The notes beneath the pieces were generated by a model. The model was not told the origin of the DNA, did no database searches, and saw nothing but the letters and a program-made list of their open reading frames with translations. 64,000 nt of DNA, taken from the NCBI GenBank assembly GCA_020054205.1, contig JAGVLS010000004.1:167518-231517 (forward strand). The letters are read 5' to 3'. The stretch comes from Candidatus Obscuribacterales bacterium. GTDB taxonomy: Bacteria > Cyanobacteriota > Vampirovibrionia > Obscuribacterales > Obscuribacteraceae. Positions 1 through 9,494 of this stretch are shown piece by piece. The position numbers were made by a program, and so were the translations under genes. The first letter of the stretch is position 1. Each line of letters opens with the position of its first letter.

Positions 1-666
1 CAAGCCGAACCGCTATTGCTACGCTCATTATCTTTGCAAGAAAAAATTCATGGGCTTAATAGCCCACAACTTGTGGCAGTATTAAATAATTTGGCAGAAG
101 TTTGCAAAGAAGAGCATAATTTGAGTAAAGCGGAAGAATATTTTTTTAAAGCCAAAGAAATATGTGAGCAGAATCGAGGTCTTGATTCATTTAAAGCGAA
201 GTCTTTAACAGGACTAAGTCAAATTGCTTACCAAAAAGGAGATTTGAAGGACGCTCCTGAGTTTAGTAAAGAAGCAATTAGTCTTCTTGATGCTACTAGC
301 GGGCACAAAAATTTTGATGTTGCTATCAATTTAGATAATTTAGGTTTGATTTATTTGAAACAAAATAAATTGAAAGATGCTCAAATACAGTTTAAAGAAG
401 CATTGTCTTTATTTTCTAGTTTGGTTGGACCCCATCACCCAGAAACATTGAAAGTAGAATATCATATGGCCCTCTTATCTTTGTCAGAGGGTAAATTGGA
501 AGAAGCAGAAGCTATTATTATTAGGTCATTGATTTCATATGGCAAACTTTTTGGCAAAGATAATGCTATTACTAAAGAAATAGCTAGAGAATATGCTCTT
601 CTTTTGCGCAAAACTAAAAGACCTGAAATTGCTCAAGAAGTTGAAAAACAATATAATTTACGGTAA
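1..666 (+). CDS. TPR protein, 5' end outside window
   Basis: The frame is open from base 1 (Gln-Ala-Glu-Pro-Leu...), so this is the C-terminal part of a longer gene. About five kinesin-light-chain-type TPR units are visible, with the usual A-x-x-x-Y/F-x-x-A-L spacing and a G-P-H-H-P link around residue 140, typical of TPR_12 arrays. Such repeats are protein-binding scaffolds; no enzymatic domain is present. The stop (664-666) overlaps the convergent DUF4388-TPR gene by 9 bases, so the two genes share their 3' ends. The AT-rich codon use matches its neighbours. The partner is not predictable from sequence. Confidence 0.85.
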   Translation, partial: QAEPLLLRSLSLQEKIHGLNSPQLVAVLNNLAEVCKEEHNLSKAEEYFFKAKEICEQNRGLDSFKAKSLTGLSQIAYQKGDLKDAPEFSKEAISLLDATSGHKNFDVAINLDNLGLIYLKQNKLKDAQIQFKEALSLFSSLVGPHHPETLKVEYHMALLSLSEGKLEEAEAIIIRSLISYGKLFGKDNAITKEIAREYALLLRKTKRPEIAQEVEKQYNLR

Positions 667-2469
667 TGCTCCTTGCGAAGACCTATCAGGTATAGGCTCT
701 GGTGCATTGTCATCATGAATGGTGGAAAGCAAATCTTTGAATGTTTGCCATTCTTGCTTGGTATGCGCCATTTGTAATCCTTCTAAACAGGCTTTTCTTG
801 CTCTTTCTCTCAAACCTAGTCTGAGATAACTTCTTACCAGTTCTGCTCTTATTTGAGCGGAATTTGGATCTTTATCTAAACAAGCCCTATAAATATCCGA
901 TGCTTTTTCACTATTGTCTATACTGGAATATGCTCTTGCTAAAGCTAATTTATCTGCTTGGTTAAGTGCCTCCAGAGTCTCTAAACCATTAAATTGTTTA
1001 ATAGCATCTCTGTATCGTGCACTCTGGCATAAAGCATGAGCTAAATATCTACGCCCTAATGTACGTGTTGGATACAAATGGACTGCTTTGCTTAGCCAGA
1101 TAATAGCAGTGGATGGTGCACCAGCTGTTAGTGCCTGATAGCCTTTAGCAACCAGTGTAGCCTCATCATTTATTCCAGCTGTAATATCACGCTCCACAAC
1201 ATCATTTTCTGTAGCTTGTAATTGAGATTGCAATTGAACTCTTTTATAAGAGCGATTTTTACTTTTCAAAATATCTTCATATTTTTCAACTTGGTGTTTG
1301 GCATAAGTCAAGCTGCTGTCCATGGCAATGGCAGTTTTTAGCTCTGAAATAGCTCTTTTGTAATTACCTTGCTCTCCATAAGCTTGTCCTAAACGGTAAT
1401 GATCCATCGCTGATATTTGCTTACTAGAACTAGTGGTTGTTTTAATTGTAGTTGTGTCCTTTGTGATTTGAGCTGGTGGCTTATTTTGTGTGGTAAAAAA
1501 TAACATAATAATCAAACCAATTAATACAATTGATATGCCAGCAACAATAAATAATGTATTTGGGTTCATTTTACGTAAATTGGTTTGATTGATATTGAAA
1601 CCCAAAGAATTGGTTTGTTTAGTTCTAATTGATTTAATGCCTTGAACAGTTTGTAAATAATCACTCATATTGCCACTTTGGTTTGTGGGCGATACAGGTT
1701 CTTTCTCTGATTCTTTTTCTACCGGTTCTTTTGGACTAGGAGTTTTTAATTCGTTGGCATTGGTGGCAACAGGCTCTTCTAACAATGCAGCAACTGTATT
1801 TGTACTTAAAATATCGGTGGGTGTCTCAATTGGTGTTAGTGGTTCTATCATTTTTTCTTCGGGTTCTGGAGCAATATTTTTTGCTTTGTCTTTATTGCGA
1901 TTTTTACCTTTTTTAGACTTATTTTTTTCATTTGTAGCAAGTTCTTTTTGTTCAGTCACCATTTCAGTTTTGTCAGCTTCATTAGCTTTAACAGGTTCAC
2001 TAATTGGCTCAAAGGTGAGCATGTTTGTTTCTTCAGAAAATTCTTCATCACCTATGTCAGTTAAAAATACTTTCTCTCCTGTCCCGGCTAGTCCGCTTAA
2101 TGACTCATCAAGTAAAGGGCGAGTGCTAATGTTATCAGCCAGATTGTCTGACCATTCAAGCAAGCTATTGATATCAATTGATAATGACTGCTTGAGATCG
2201 GATATTTCACCTTCTTCGACAGGCGTAAATTTAAATGTGCCATCTTTTATGGACAAGAGTTTTTTCAGCGCTTGATGACCTGATTCATCAGAATCAGCAA
2301 CTTTAGCTCCTGTAATATATTTTGCACAAAAAATACCAATATGACCATTTATATCTTTTGAAGATACTTGCAATATGCCATTTTGCACTTCTTTTAATAA
2401 GACAACAAATTCGAAGGCTTCGCGTAAGCCTTCATTTTTTGAGATTGTACCGCTTAGAGGAGAAGACAT
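658..2469 (-). CDS. DUF4388 - transmembrane - TPR protein
   Basis: 603 aa. Residues 1-85 fit DUF4388 (PATAN-like), found at the N-terminus of bacterial signalling and gliding-type proteins. Residues 120-300 are low-complexity, rich in Glu, Lys, Pro and Thr, with a Lys-rich stretch near 183-198. A single hydrophobic segment lies at about 306-326. Residues 355-590 carry TPR units (for example near 356-390 and 440-570). With one membrane span the N-terminal domain is probably cytoplasmic and the TPR part outside, though the reverse is possible. No Shine-Dalgarno sequence is evident before the ATG at 2469. Likely a scaffold or signalling protein; specific role unknown. Confidence 0.8.
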   Translation of the reverse strand: MSSPLSGTISKNEGLREAFEFVVLLKEVQNGILQVSSKDINGHIGIFCAKYITGAKVADSDESGHQALKKLLSIKDGTFKFTPVEEGEISDLKQSLSIDINSLLEWSDNLADNISTRPLLDESLSGLAGTGEKVFLTDIGDEEFSEETNMLTFEPISEPVKANEADKTEMVTEQKELATNEKNKSKKGKNRNKDKAKNIAPEPEEKMIEPLTPIETPTDILSTNTVAALLEEPVATNANELKTPSPKEPVEKESEKEPVSPTNQSGNMSDYLQTVQGIKSIRTKQTNSLGFNINQTNLRKMNPNTLFIVAGISIVLIGLIIMLFFTTQNKPPAQITKDTTTIKTTTSSSKQISAMDHYRLGQAYGEQGNYKRAISELKTAIAMDSSLTYAKHQVEKYEDILKSKNRSYKRVQLQSQLQATENDVVERDITAGINDEATLVAKGYQALTAGAPSTAIIWLSKAVHLYPTRTLGRRYLAHALCQSARYRDAIKQFNGLETLEALNQADKLALARAYSSIDNSEKASDIYRACLDKDPNSAQIRAELVRSYLRLGLRERARKACLEGLQMAHTKQEWQTFKDLLSTIHDDNAPEPIPDRSSQGALP

Positions 2470-2651
2470 CGATTACTTTTTTGTAGGTGAACATCTAAGA
2501 GCATTCTATCCTAATTAGCTGATTGTGTGGATGGACAACCAATAATGATAGTTTGATTTTCTTGACATTGCCATTTAATGTAAAAACTTGACGTGGCTAG
2601 TTTAATTATTGTCGATGTTTAATGAATTCTATGTCTCGGAAGGAGGCTCTT

Positions 2652-3758
2652 ATGCCACTTGATCACTATATTACATTGGGAAATTCGGGACTGAAAGTAA
2701 GCCCTTTTTGCCTTGGCACAATGACTTTTGGTGAAGATTGGGGCTGGGGGTCGACAGAGGATGAGTCGCACCAAATACTTAGCCGCTTTATTGAGCTTGG
2801 TGGAAATTTTATTGATACAGCAAATTTTTATACACATGGACATTCGGAAAAAATCATTGGTGATTTCATAAAGAAGAAAATTAAACGGCGCGATCAATTA
2901 GTAATTGCTACCAAATTTTTCAGCTCTTTATATACAGGTGATCCAAATGCTGGTGGCGCTAGCCGTAAGTCTATGATTGCTGCTTTAGACAATTCTTTAC
3001 GCAGGCTTGAAACAGATTATATTGATTTATATTGGATGCATTGCTTTGATAGATTTACGCCAATTGAAGAAACAATGAGTGCTTTAAATGATATGGTGCG
3101 CTCAGGAAAAATTCGTTATATTGGATTTTCTGATACCCCAGCTTGGAAATGTGCAGAAGCACAAATGATTGCTAAATTCTCTAGATGGGCTCCCTTAATT
3201 GCATTGCAAATTGAATATTCTTTATTGGAAAGAACTGTCGAAGGTGAGCTTATCCCAATGGCATTAGAAATGGGACTGGGAGTAACACCTTGGTCGCCAC
3301 TAAAATATGGTGTGCTTTCAGGCAAATATACTCGTGAAAAAACCGGTCAACATGATCCCAGTCGTGGCGATTGGGTAAAATCTGCTCTTAATGAAAAAGC
3401 TTTTGTAATTATAGATGAATTAATAAAAATTGCTAAAGAAGTAAATTCTGTGCCAGCACGTGTAGCGTTAGCTTGGTTGCAACAAAAACCTGGTGTAAGC
3501 TCTCCTATTATTGGTGCACGGACCCTAAAACAACTTGATGATAATATTGCTGCACTTGATTTAAAACTGAACCAAGAACACATAAAGCGTTTGGATGAGC
3601 TTTCTAAACCAAGTTTAAATTTCCCATATGACTTTGTACAAAATTCTGGTCCATTTGGTATGGGAGGCACCACTATTAATGGTTTTACTTCTGCTGCTAA
3701 CGCATTAGCGCCAAAATCAGATTCTCAAAGATACGAAATGGCAGCAATTAAATCCTAA
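2652..3758 (+). CDS. Aldo/keto reductase
   Basis: 368 aa, NADPH-dependent oxidoreductase of the AKR superfamily (cytoplasmic TIM barrel). The catalytic tetrad is visible: Asp and Tyr in N-F-I-D-T-A-N-F-Y, Lys in V-I-A-T-K-F-F, and His in Y-W-M-H-C-F-D. The C-terminal P-I-I-G-A-R-T segment is the cofactor-binding loop. Two upstream ATGs (2622, 2631) are in frame, but AGGAGG at 2641-2646 lies 5 bases before the ATG at 2652, and the usual family N-terminus (Y-I-T-L-G-N-S-G-L-K-V-S) begins there, so 2652 is chosen. A TTGACA hexamer at 2562-2567 could be a -35 box, but no good -10 follows at the right distance. The physiological substrate is not predictable. Confidence 0.92.
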   Translation: MPLDHYITLGNSGLKVSPFCLGTMTFGEDWGWGSTEDESHQILSRFIELGGNFIDTANFYTHGHSEKIIGDFIKKKIKRRDQLVIATKFFSSLYTGDPNAGGASRKSMIAALDNSLRRLETDYIDLYWMHCFDRFTPIEETMSALNDMVRSGKIRYIGFSDTPAWKCAEAQMIAKFSRWAPLIALQIEYSLLERTVEGELIPMALEMGLGVTPWSPLKYGVLSGKYTREKTGQHDPSRGDWVKSALNEKAFVIIDELIKIAKEVNSVPARVALAWLQQKPGVSSPIIGARTLKQLDDNIAALDLKLNQEHIKRLDELSKPSLNFPYDFVQNSGPFGMGGTTINGFTSAANALAPKSDSQRYEMAAIKS

Positions 3759-3766
3759 GAAATCAA

Positions 3767-4732
3767 TTAATTAGGAGCAATTTTTGAAGCTTTAGTAGCC
3801 ATTTCACTACTTTCTTTTGTTTTGCCCATTTTCGAATAGACTTCACTTAAAGTTCTATAGCAATGTGCCAGCACGGGGGAATTAGGTGCAGATTTTTCAA
3901 ATATAGCAATTGATCTAAGCAATGGTGTTGGGCAATTATCATATTTGTGTTGAGCAAAACTAGCTACTGCTTGGTTTAATAAACAAAGAGCTAGTTCGGG
4001 ATGATTTGGTCCTAATGTTTTTTCAAAAATAGAAGCAGCATTTTGGGAATAAGTCTCAGCCTCAGCAAATTTCTTTTGATGTACATACAGACTTGCCAAA
4101 TTATCGAGTGTCATTGCATATTCTGCTGTAATACGATTAGATTTTTCATCGCTTGCTAAAATGCGCTTATAAACATCTTCTGCTTCAGGTAATTTATTTT
4201 GCTTTTCATATACAAGAGCAAGATTGCTTAAACAGACTTTCACGTCGTCAGAATCCGGACCATATTGTTTTTCAAATACAGGTAATGCTTTTCTGATTAA
4301 TACACAAGCTTCATCATACTTTTTCAAATTGCGATAGCTAGCAGCTAAATTATCCATAGCTATTGCTGCCTCAACACTATTTTTTCCATAAATTTCTTCT
4401 GTCATTGAAAGGCTGCGTTGATAAATAGGCTCCGAATCTTTATGTCTTCCAATTCGGCGATAAACATCACCTAATTTGCCAAGCTGTTTAGCTAAGTCTG
4501 CTTTATGAGCAGGTTTTTGCTCGAGTTCTTCAATAGCTGCTTTAAATTCTTTCTCTGCTTCTAGATATTGCCCTTTGCTAAAAGCTTTCATACCATTTAA
4601 ACTATGTTTTTGCCAACCGTCGGTAGTAAGGCGCTGTGAACTAGGTGAGCTAATATGTGGTGCAGCATTACAAGTGCAAATTGATAAAAATGCAAATACA
4701 AATAATATTTCCAATCTTTTTAGCTTAAGCAT
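3767..4732 (-). CDS. Exported TPR protein (kinesin light chain type)
   Basis: 321 aa. The N-terminus has a signal peptide (basic M-L-K-L-K-R, hydrophobic 8-20, A-A-P cleavage region near 24). Residues 45-310 are an array of about six TPR units with motifs such as E-P-I-Y-Q-R-S-L and G-P-N-H-P-E-L-A, the same repeat class as the gene at the start of the window. A GAGGAAAG ribosome-binding site precedes the ATG at 4732. Probably an envelope scaffold protein; convergent with the aldo/keto reductase, with an 8-base gap between the two stops. Confidence 0.85.
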   Translation of the reverse strand: MLKLKRLEILFVFAFLSICTCNAAPHISSPSSQRLTTDGWQKHSLNGMKAFSKGQYLEAEKEFKAAIEELEQKPAHKADLAKQLGKLGDVYRRIGRHKDSEPIYQRSLSMTEEIYGKNSVEAAIAMDNLAASYRNLKKYDEACVLIRKALPVFEKQYGPDSDDVKVCLSNLALVYEKQNKLPEAEDVYKRILASDEKSNRITAEYAMTLDNLASLYVHQKKFAEAETYSQNAASIFEKTLGPNHPELALCLLNQAVASFAQHKYDNCPTPLLRSIAIFEKSAPNSPVLAHCYRTLSEVYSKMGKTKESSEMATKASKIAPN

Positions 4733-4923
4733 TAGTTCTTTCCTCTGTTTTTACTTTATTTATTGGCATCTTCTATGTGTTCAAACTGTTGCTATTTTAG
4801 AACTAATAATGTCCCATTTAATTAATTTAGATCCATAACAGATAATGTTTTACCTTAATTTGAGGGAAACAATATGGTAAAAAAACAGTCAAAATTAATG
4901 AAGATAGCATTTGGAGAAATGAA

Positions 4924-5379
4924 ATGAAAATATTGGTTGCTGTAGAGGACAAAATGTTTGGGGACGCCTTGGTTGATTTTATAAGCCATCACATGTGGGC
5001 TGACGATACACAATTTAAAATTGTGCATGTTGTCGAACCAGTCTTTATTGGAAATTTAGCTAGTGCATATTCAGCAGAATTATTGACTAATCTTATAGAC
5101 GAAAAAGAAAAATTAGGCAAAGAACTTGTTGGCTATGTGTCTCAAGCAGTAAAAAAAGCTTGTCCCAATAATACTATAGAAGAAGTAGTTATTCATGGAT
5201 TACCAAAAGAAGAAATCCTAAATACTGCAAATGAATGGCCAGCCGACCTTATCATCATGGGTTCACATGGTAGAACCGGAATTGATAAATTCCTGATGGG
5301 TAGTGTGTCTATGGCAGTGCTTTCTCATGCTCCTTGTTCTACCTGTGTGGTGCGTTTGTCAAAAAGCTCATCTCACTAA
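4924..5379 (+). CDS. Universal stress protein (UspA family)
   Basis: 151 aa, a single Usp domain. The C-terminal ATP-binding signature is complete: G-S-H-G-R-T-G, nine residues, then G-S-V-S, and the family ending H-A-P-C-S-T-C-V-V-R. The N-terminus M-K-I-L-V-A-V-E-D has the acidic residue used in nucleotide binding. GGAG at 4913-4916 lies 7 bases before the ATG. Cytoplasmic stress protein that binds ATP; downstream targets are not predictable. It sits between a divergent TPR gene and a sigma factor gene. Confidence 0.93.
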   Translation: MKILVAVEDKMFGDALVDFISHHMWADDTQFKIVHVVEPVFIGNLASAYSAELLTNLIDEKEKLGKELVGYVSQAVKKACPNNTIEEVVIHGLPKEEILNTANEWPADLIIMGSHGRTGIDKFLMGSVSMAVLSHAPCSTCVVRLSKSSSH

Positions 5380-5519
5380 ACTTCAGATTCTCTTAACGTT
5401 TTGCTGCTTAGTTTTAGGAACCTACCACCTCTTACAACGTCAAATATATACAGGAAGGCTGAGAAGCTTTGCCTAAGTATCGGCTTATGGATTTACTAAT
5501 TTATAGGTGTATTTTCCCT

Positions 5520-6425
5520 ATGGAAACTTCTATCAATAATTCAAATACTATTATCAATGACGAGATATCTTTGTCTTTGCCTCATGCTGAAATTTTCCAA
5601 AATGATAATGATTCTATTAAGGCTTATCTCAGAGAAATTTCTCGGCACAAGCTTATTCAAGGAAAAGATGAAATTACGCTTGCCCGTGCCATAAAACAAG
5701 GTGATAAAAAGGCTCGCAATGAAATGGTAAAAGCTAATCTTAGACTTGTTGTAAGCATTGCTAGGCGTTATTTAAACCGTGGATTAACCTTTCAAGACTT
5801 GATTCAAGAGGGTAATATTGGCTCGATGAAAGCAACAGAAAAATTTGACCCAGAGCGTGGCATCAAATTCTCTACTTATGCTACATGGTGGATTCGTCAA
5901 GCAATAGTGAGAGCCCTCTATGATAAAGGTCGTGTAATTCGTTTGCCTGTACATTTAAATGATCGCTTGAGCAAAGTGCAAAAAAACATTCGTCTTTTAA
6001 GAACCAAATTAGGAAGGGTTCCAACGCTTGATGAAATAGCTTCTGCTTGTAAAATAAGCAAAGAAAAGATTGAACAAATGTTTACATCTAGCCAGCAAGT
6101 GACTTCGCTAGATAATTTAGCCAATGATGACTTAGATTGTTCGTTAATTGATATATTGCCTGATGATAATTTATTGCCTGATGAAAAAATAGCCAATAAG
6201 TTATTGGCTCATGACGTAGATGAATTGCTAGAATGTTTGGGTGCACAAGAAAAAGATGTAATCAAATTGCGCTATGGTATTAACGCACCAGAACCACTAA
6301 CTTTAGAAGAATCAGCCAAAATATTAGGTTGTAGTCGCGAACGTATTCGTCAAATGGAAATTAAAGCTATGAGAAAATTACGCCATCGTAGTCAAAGTTC
6401 AGACTTGAAAGCATATATAAACTAA
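5520..6425 (+). CDS. RNA polymerase sigma-70 factor, group 2 (RpoD-like)
   Basis: 301 aa. Contains region 1.2 ([10 protein letters not shown]), region 2 ([36 protein letters not shown]), region 3 ([10 protein letters not shown]) and region 4 with the -35 recognition helix [12 protein letters not shown]. Lacking the long region 1.1 of a primary sigma factor, it looks like a group 2 (non-essential, stress) factor of the kind abundant in cyanobacteria. A TTG at 5469 and an ATG at 5487 are in-frame alternatives; ATG 5520 is preferred because the extra residues are hydrophobic and not family-like, but the choice is uncertain. Confidence 0.92.
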   Translation: METSINNSNTIINDEISLSLPHAEIFQNDNDSIKAYLREISRHKLIQGKDEITLARAIKQGDKKARNEMVKANLRLVVSIARRYLNRGLTFQDLIQEGNIGSMKATEKFDPERGIKFSTYATWWIRQAIVRALYDKGRVIRLPVHLNDRLSKVQKNIRLLRTKLGRVPTLDEIASACKISKEKIEQMFTSSQQVTSLDNLANDDLDCSLIDILPDDNLLPDEKIANKLLAHDVDELLECLGAQEKDVIKLRYGINAPEPLTLEESAKILGCSRERIRQMEIKAMRKLRHRSQSSDLKAYIN

Positions 6426-6434
6426 ATAATTGTT

Positions 6435-8159
6435 TTAAGCTGGTTTGCCCCAGAGCATTCCTTGTCCATAGGTTACTCCTAGATCAAGTAATGCTTTCAA
6501 ATCAGCTTCATTTTCAATGCCTTCGGCTACAAGCTCAGCGCTGAGTGCTTCAGCTATTTTAAGTAAGCGTGACAGGGCTTTTGCTTTGTATAAATCGTCA
6601 GCAACACCAATTACATATTTAGTATCTACTTTGATAATATCAGGCTCAAGTAAAATAAGGGCTTCTAATGAGCTTCTACCAAAGCCTACATCATCAACAG
6701 CAATTAAAATCCCTGTTGATTTTAAATATTGAACATGTTTTTGCAAATAACTAGGCTCAGCAATAAATTGTTGTTCACTCAATTCAATACAAAACTGCTG
6801 CCCTTTTTTTTGTGCGGCGTTAAACAAACTGCGCAATTGTTTGGCAGGAATATCAATAAGAGTAGATGGAAATAAATTGACATGAATTCTAACATTGTCT
6901 TCTAAAGTATTACATTGAGCAATACAGTTTTTCAAACAATTCAAATCAACAACTGTCAAAATTTCTTTATCACGTGAAATGCGGAATAAATCATTTGGTA
7001 GCTCTAGCGGTCCACTTGGTCCTCTCGTTAATAACTCATAGCCTTTTAATTCTAAATTCTTTAAAGCATAAATCGGGTGGCATACAGTTCTAAAGCCGAC
7101 ACCTGCCTCCAGTATTTTGTGAATATCATTTTCAATAGTAGGCTCGTTTTTATTTATATGTTGATCGCTTACAGAAACTCTATTTTTACCAGCTGCTTTA
7201 CTTACTTTAAGTGCTATTTTAGTTAGCATTAACACTTCTTCAAGTGAACATATATCTGTAGGTAAGCTTACAATGCCAGCTGATACTGTAAGTTTTACAT
7301 CTTCAAATGCAATTGGTAACGGACTTTCAGCAATTTTTTCGCGAATACGTTCTGTGATTTGTGTTCCTTCAGCAAGCTCTGTGTATGGTAATAGAACCAA
7401 GAATGAATCTCCGCCAACACGCCCTAAATAATCACATGGTCTAAGCAATGATTGTAATCTTTCAACAATACCTTTAATAGCAAGGTCTCCCATTGCATGA
7501 CCGACATTATCATTTAAACTTTTAAAATTATCGAGATCTAGTAGAGCTGCTACTAAGGGAGTTGCTTCTCTGCGAGCTATATTTAACTCGTGAGCTAATA
7601 CTTGTTCTAGTCCAGCGCGATTAAGAACTTGTGTGTGTTGATCTAAATTTGTCAGATTTACTAATAAAGAATTTGCTTGATTAAGTTCTATGGTGAGTTT
7701 TTTGTTTTCAACTTCCATGTTTTTTAAAGCACTTAGATCACGAAAAATGTTTAAAAAACGCAAGCCTTCTTTAGTATTAAATGATGAGATAGTTGCCCGC
7801 ATCGGGAATTCATAACTATCAGTATTAGCTGCTGATAAGTCTATATTTTTTGCTGGTGCATTTGGATTTTTAGCAAAATCTTTAAGTAAAAGAGAAAATT
7901 CACTTTGTTTAGACTTAGGAAAAAACTTTTCAATTGATTTGCCAATTAAGTCTTTTTGTTTTGTGCCAAATAATTTTTCAACTGAAATATTTGTAAGTAA
8001 GACTTTCCCTTCAATATCAGTGACAACAATAGCATCGCCAGACGCTGACAAGATGCTTTGCAATAACTCTTCTGACATCTCTATTTTAGTCCTATCTACC
8101 TGGGTATCCATCTGTGTAATATCCAAAATTGAATCGACAATATTTATTTTAAGCATCAT
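6435..8159 (-). CDS. PAS-GGDEF-EAL protein, probably a c-di-GMP phosphodiesterase
   Basis: 574 aa cytoplasmic signalling protein. A PAS domain covers about 30-145, a short coiled coil 147-170, a GGDEF domain 175-325 and an EAL domain 335-574. The GGDEF signature is G-G-D-S-F (249-253); replacing the catalytic Glu by Ser suggests the cyclase half is inactive. The EAL half keeps the residues expected for catalysis: E in Y-E-L-L-T-R, N in H-V-N-L, E in I-E-L-S-E, D-D-V-G-F-G, K in I-I-K-V-D, E in A-E-G-I-E-N, and Y-G-Q-G. It therefore probably hydrolyses c-di-GMP, with the degenerate GGDEF as a possible GTP-sensing or structural module. Convergent with the sigma factor gene (9-base gap). ATGs at 8159 and 8156 are adjacent; no clear ribosome-binding site. 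Confidence 0.9.
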   Translation of the reverse strand: MMLKINIVDSILDITQMDTQVDRTKIEMSEELLQSILSASGDAIVVTDIEGKVLLTNISVEKLFGTKQKDLIGKSIEKFFPKSKQSEFSLLLKDFAKNPNAPAKNIDLSAANTDSYEFPMRATISSFNTKEGLRFLNIFRDLSALKNMEVENKKLTIELNQANSLLVNLTNLDQHTQVLNRAGLEQVLAHELNIARREATPLVAALLDLDNFKSLNDNVGHAMGDLAIKGIVERLQSLLRPCDYLGRVGGDSFLVLLPYTELAEGTQITERIREKIAESPLPIAFEDVKLTVSAGIVSLPTDICSLEEVLMLTKIALKVSKAAGKNRVSVSDQHINKNEPTIENDIHKILEAGVGFRTVCHPIYALKNLELKGYELLTRGPSGPLELPNDLFRISRDKEILTVVDLNCLKNCIAQCNTLEDNVRIHVNLFPSTLIDIPAKQLRSLFNAAQKKGQQFCIELSEQQFIAEPSYLQKHVQYLKSTGILIAVDDVGFGRSSLEALILLEPDIIKVDTKYVIGVADDLYKAKALSRLLKIAEALSAELVAEGIENEADLKALLDLGVTYGQGMLWGKPA

Positions 8160-8283
8160 ACACTGTTGCTGGGCTGAGCTGATTCATTATTACTAGTACT
8201 AAAAAAGTTTAGCCTTCCTAGTAGTAGTCTTTAGCAAGAAGTCAAGACCGGCTTGTTCTCATATCCTATATAATGAATGCATT

Positions 8284-8356
8284 GCGCCCATAGTTCAGCG
8301 GATAGAATGCGTGGCTTCGAACCATGAGGTCGGGAGTTCGAATTTCTCTGGGCGCG
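8284..8356 (+). tRNA. tRNA-Arg (anticodon UCG)
   Basis: The cloverleaf can be folded completely. Acceptor stem GCGCCCA (8284-8290) pairs with TGGGCGC (8349-8355), discriminator G at 8356. The D stem is GTTC/GAAT, anticodon stem CGTGG/CCATG with loop CTTCGAA (anticodon TCG in DNA), and the T stem is GGGAG/TTCTC with loop TTCGAAT. CCA is not encoded. A mobilisation module begins about 130 bases downstream, so the 3' end of this gene is a plausible integration site. No second copy of its 3' end was seen in the window. Confidence 0.93.
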
Positions 8357-8489
8357 ATAGCTATAATGCTGATAGGGAGCAGTTTTCGCTAAATAAGCCG
8401 CTTTTTTATTGGGGTAGGCAAAATTGCTGGGTATATGCCGGGTATATGTGAGATGGTGCAAAAATCGAGGGAAATTGCCAGTCTGAAAA

Positions 8490-9494
8490 CTATTTGTCCT
8501 TGTTTATTTTTCTTTCCAGAATTTCAAGACCTTTTATCACGGTATCAAAAGATGGTAGCTCATCATAGAACATACCAGACTCTAACATTTGCTCGAAATC
8601 TGCCTTAAGAGCAATCATTTGCTTATCGTTTGGTACAAGACGAAAATTGTTGGCAAGACAATCATCATAGTTGGCAAACGAGGTATGAAAAAACATTTTC
8701 TTATATCTAATAACATCAGCTAGCAAATTACGATCGGCAAGCGCTTCCTTTCCTATATTATGCTGAGCCAGCATAGCTAGGTCATACCAATGTCTTGAAA
8801 GCCTTTCACTGGTTGTTCTCATTTGTCCTCTATGGCATTCAACATGAATAAGAGTTGCTTTTTCCCAGAACGTGCGCAGAGGAGATAATACTGAGATAAT
8901 CGCCTTTGGGAAACTCAAGCTGGGAATTATATTGGCTATATAACTTGTAACAATGTGTTCTTCTTTGGGATCAGTAATATTTCTGCCGCCAAATTCAAGA
9001 ATTACCCTATTCCTTATATACGCATCTTTAGCAGAGTCAAATATAGTTGGATAAGTAATATAAACTTTTTCACCATCTTCAGTTACCTCAATAGCAACAA
9101 TATCTTTGCCAAATTCTTTTCTAGCAATTTTTTCAAAATAAGGACTAATAACATTTTTGGTGTGCTGGCTAACGAAGTTTTTTAGCTCATCACTTATTTT
9201 ATTAATTGCACTTCTGCTAAGATTTTCTGTTATTTCTTTTCGAAATGCTCTGTAATCGAGGGTTATGTCTATGTCTTCTGAAAAACGATGAATCACATCA
9301 AAAACTTTAGATAATGATGTCCCACCCTTAAATGCCATCATTAGGCGATTGGGCATTGAAAAAAGATGATGCAATGTCCAGCAAATCCAAATATCTTTTT
9401 CAAGAATTTTTGGGTTACGATTAAGCTGTGTGCCGAGTGTATTAAGTATGTCAGCTTGTTCAATTGATTTTAACTGTAAAAATTGTTCAGGCAT
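8490..9494 (-). CDS. abiEii: AbiEii-type nucleotidyltransferase toxin
   Basis: 334 aa, DUF1814/AbiEii family, the toxin half of a type IV toxin-antitoxin system often acting in abortive phage infection. The nucleotidyltransferase core is visible: F-K-G-G-T-S-L-S-K, then R-F-S-E-D-I-D-I with the metal-binding acidic residues, then R-V-I-L-E-F-G. The family motif R-T-F-W-E-K-A-T-L-I-H and S-R-H-W-Y-D-L follow. Characterised members transfer nucleotides to RNA or bind GTP. It overlaps its antitoxin gene by 8 bases, indicating translational coupling. As usual, antitoxin comes first and toxin second. Carried next to tRNA-Arg at the edge of the mobilisation module, it probably stabilises the element or defends against phage. 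Confidence 0.9.
   Translation of the reverse strand: MPEQFLQLKSIEQADILNTLGTQLNRNPKILEKDIWICWTLHHLFSMPNRLMMAFKGGTSLSKVFDVIHRFSEDIDITLDYRAFRKEITENLSRSAINKISDELKNFVSQHTKNVISPYFEKIARKEFGKDIVAIEVTEDGEKVYITYPTIFDSAKDAYIRNRVILEFGGRNITDPKEEHIVTSYIANIIPSLSFPKAIISVLSPLRTFWEKATLIHVECHRGQMRTTSERLSRHWYDLAMLAQHNIGKEALADRNLLADVIRYKKMFFHTSFANYDDCLANNFRLVPNDKQMIALKADFEQMLESGMFYDELPSFDTVIKGLEILERKINKDK

Noticed and set aside
1670..2275. 201-aa open frame on the plus strand
   Set aside because: Lies wholly antisense to the DUF4388-TPR gene, with a Ser/Val-rich composition typical of the complement of an acidic, Pro/Thr-rich linker.
2562..2590. Promoter for the aldo/keto reductase gene
   Set aside because: TTGACA is perfect, but no -10 hexamer occurs at 15-19 bases.
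8427..8450. Tandem GGGTATATG units after the tRNA
   Set aside because: Only two short copies; too little to call an attachment site without a second copy elsewhere.
8231..8461. 76-aa frame across the tRNA-Arg
   Set aside because: It reads the complement of a structural RNA gene and has no ribosome-binding site.
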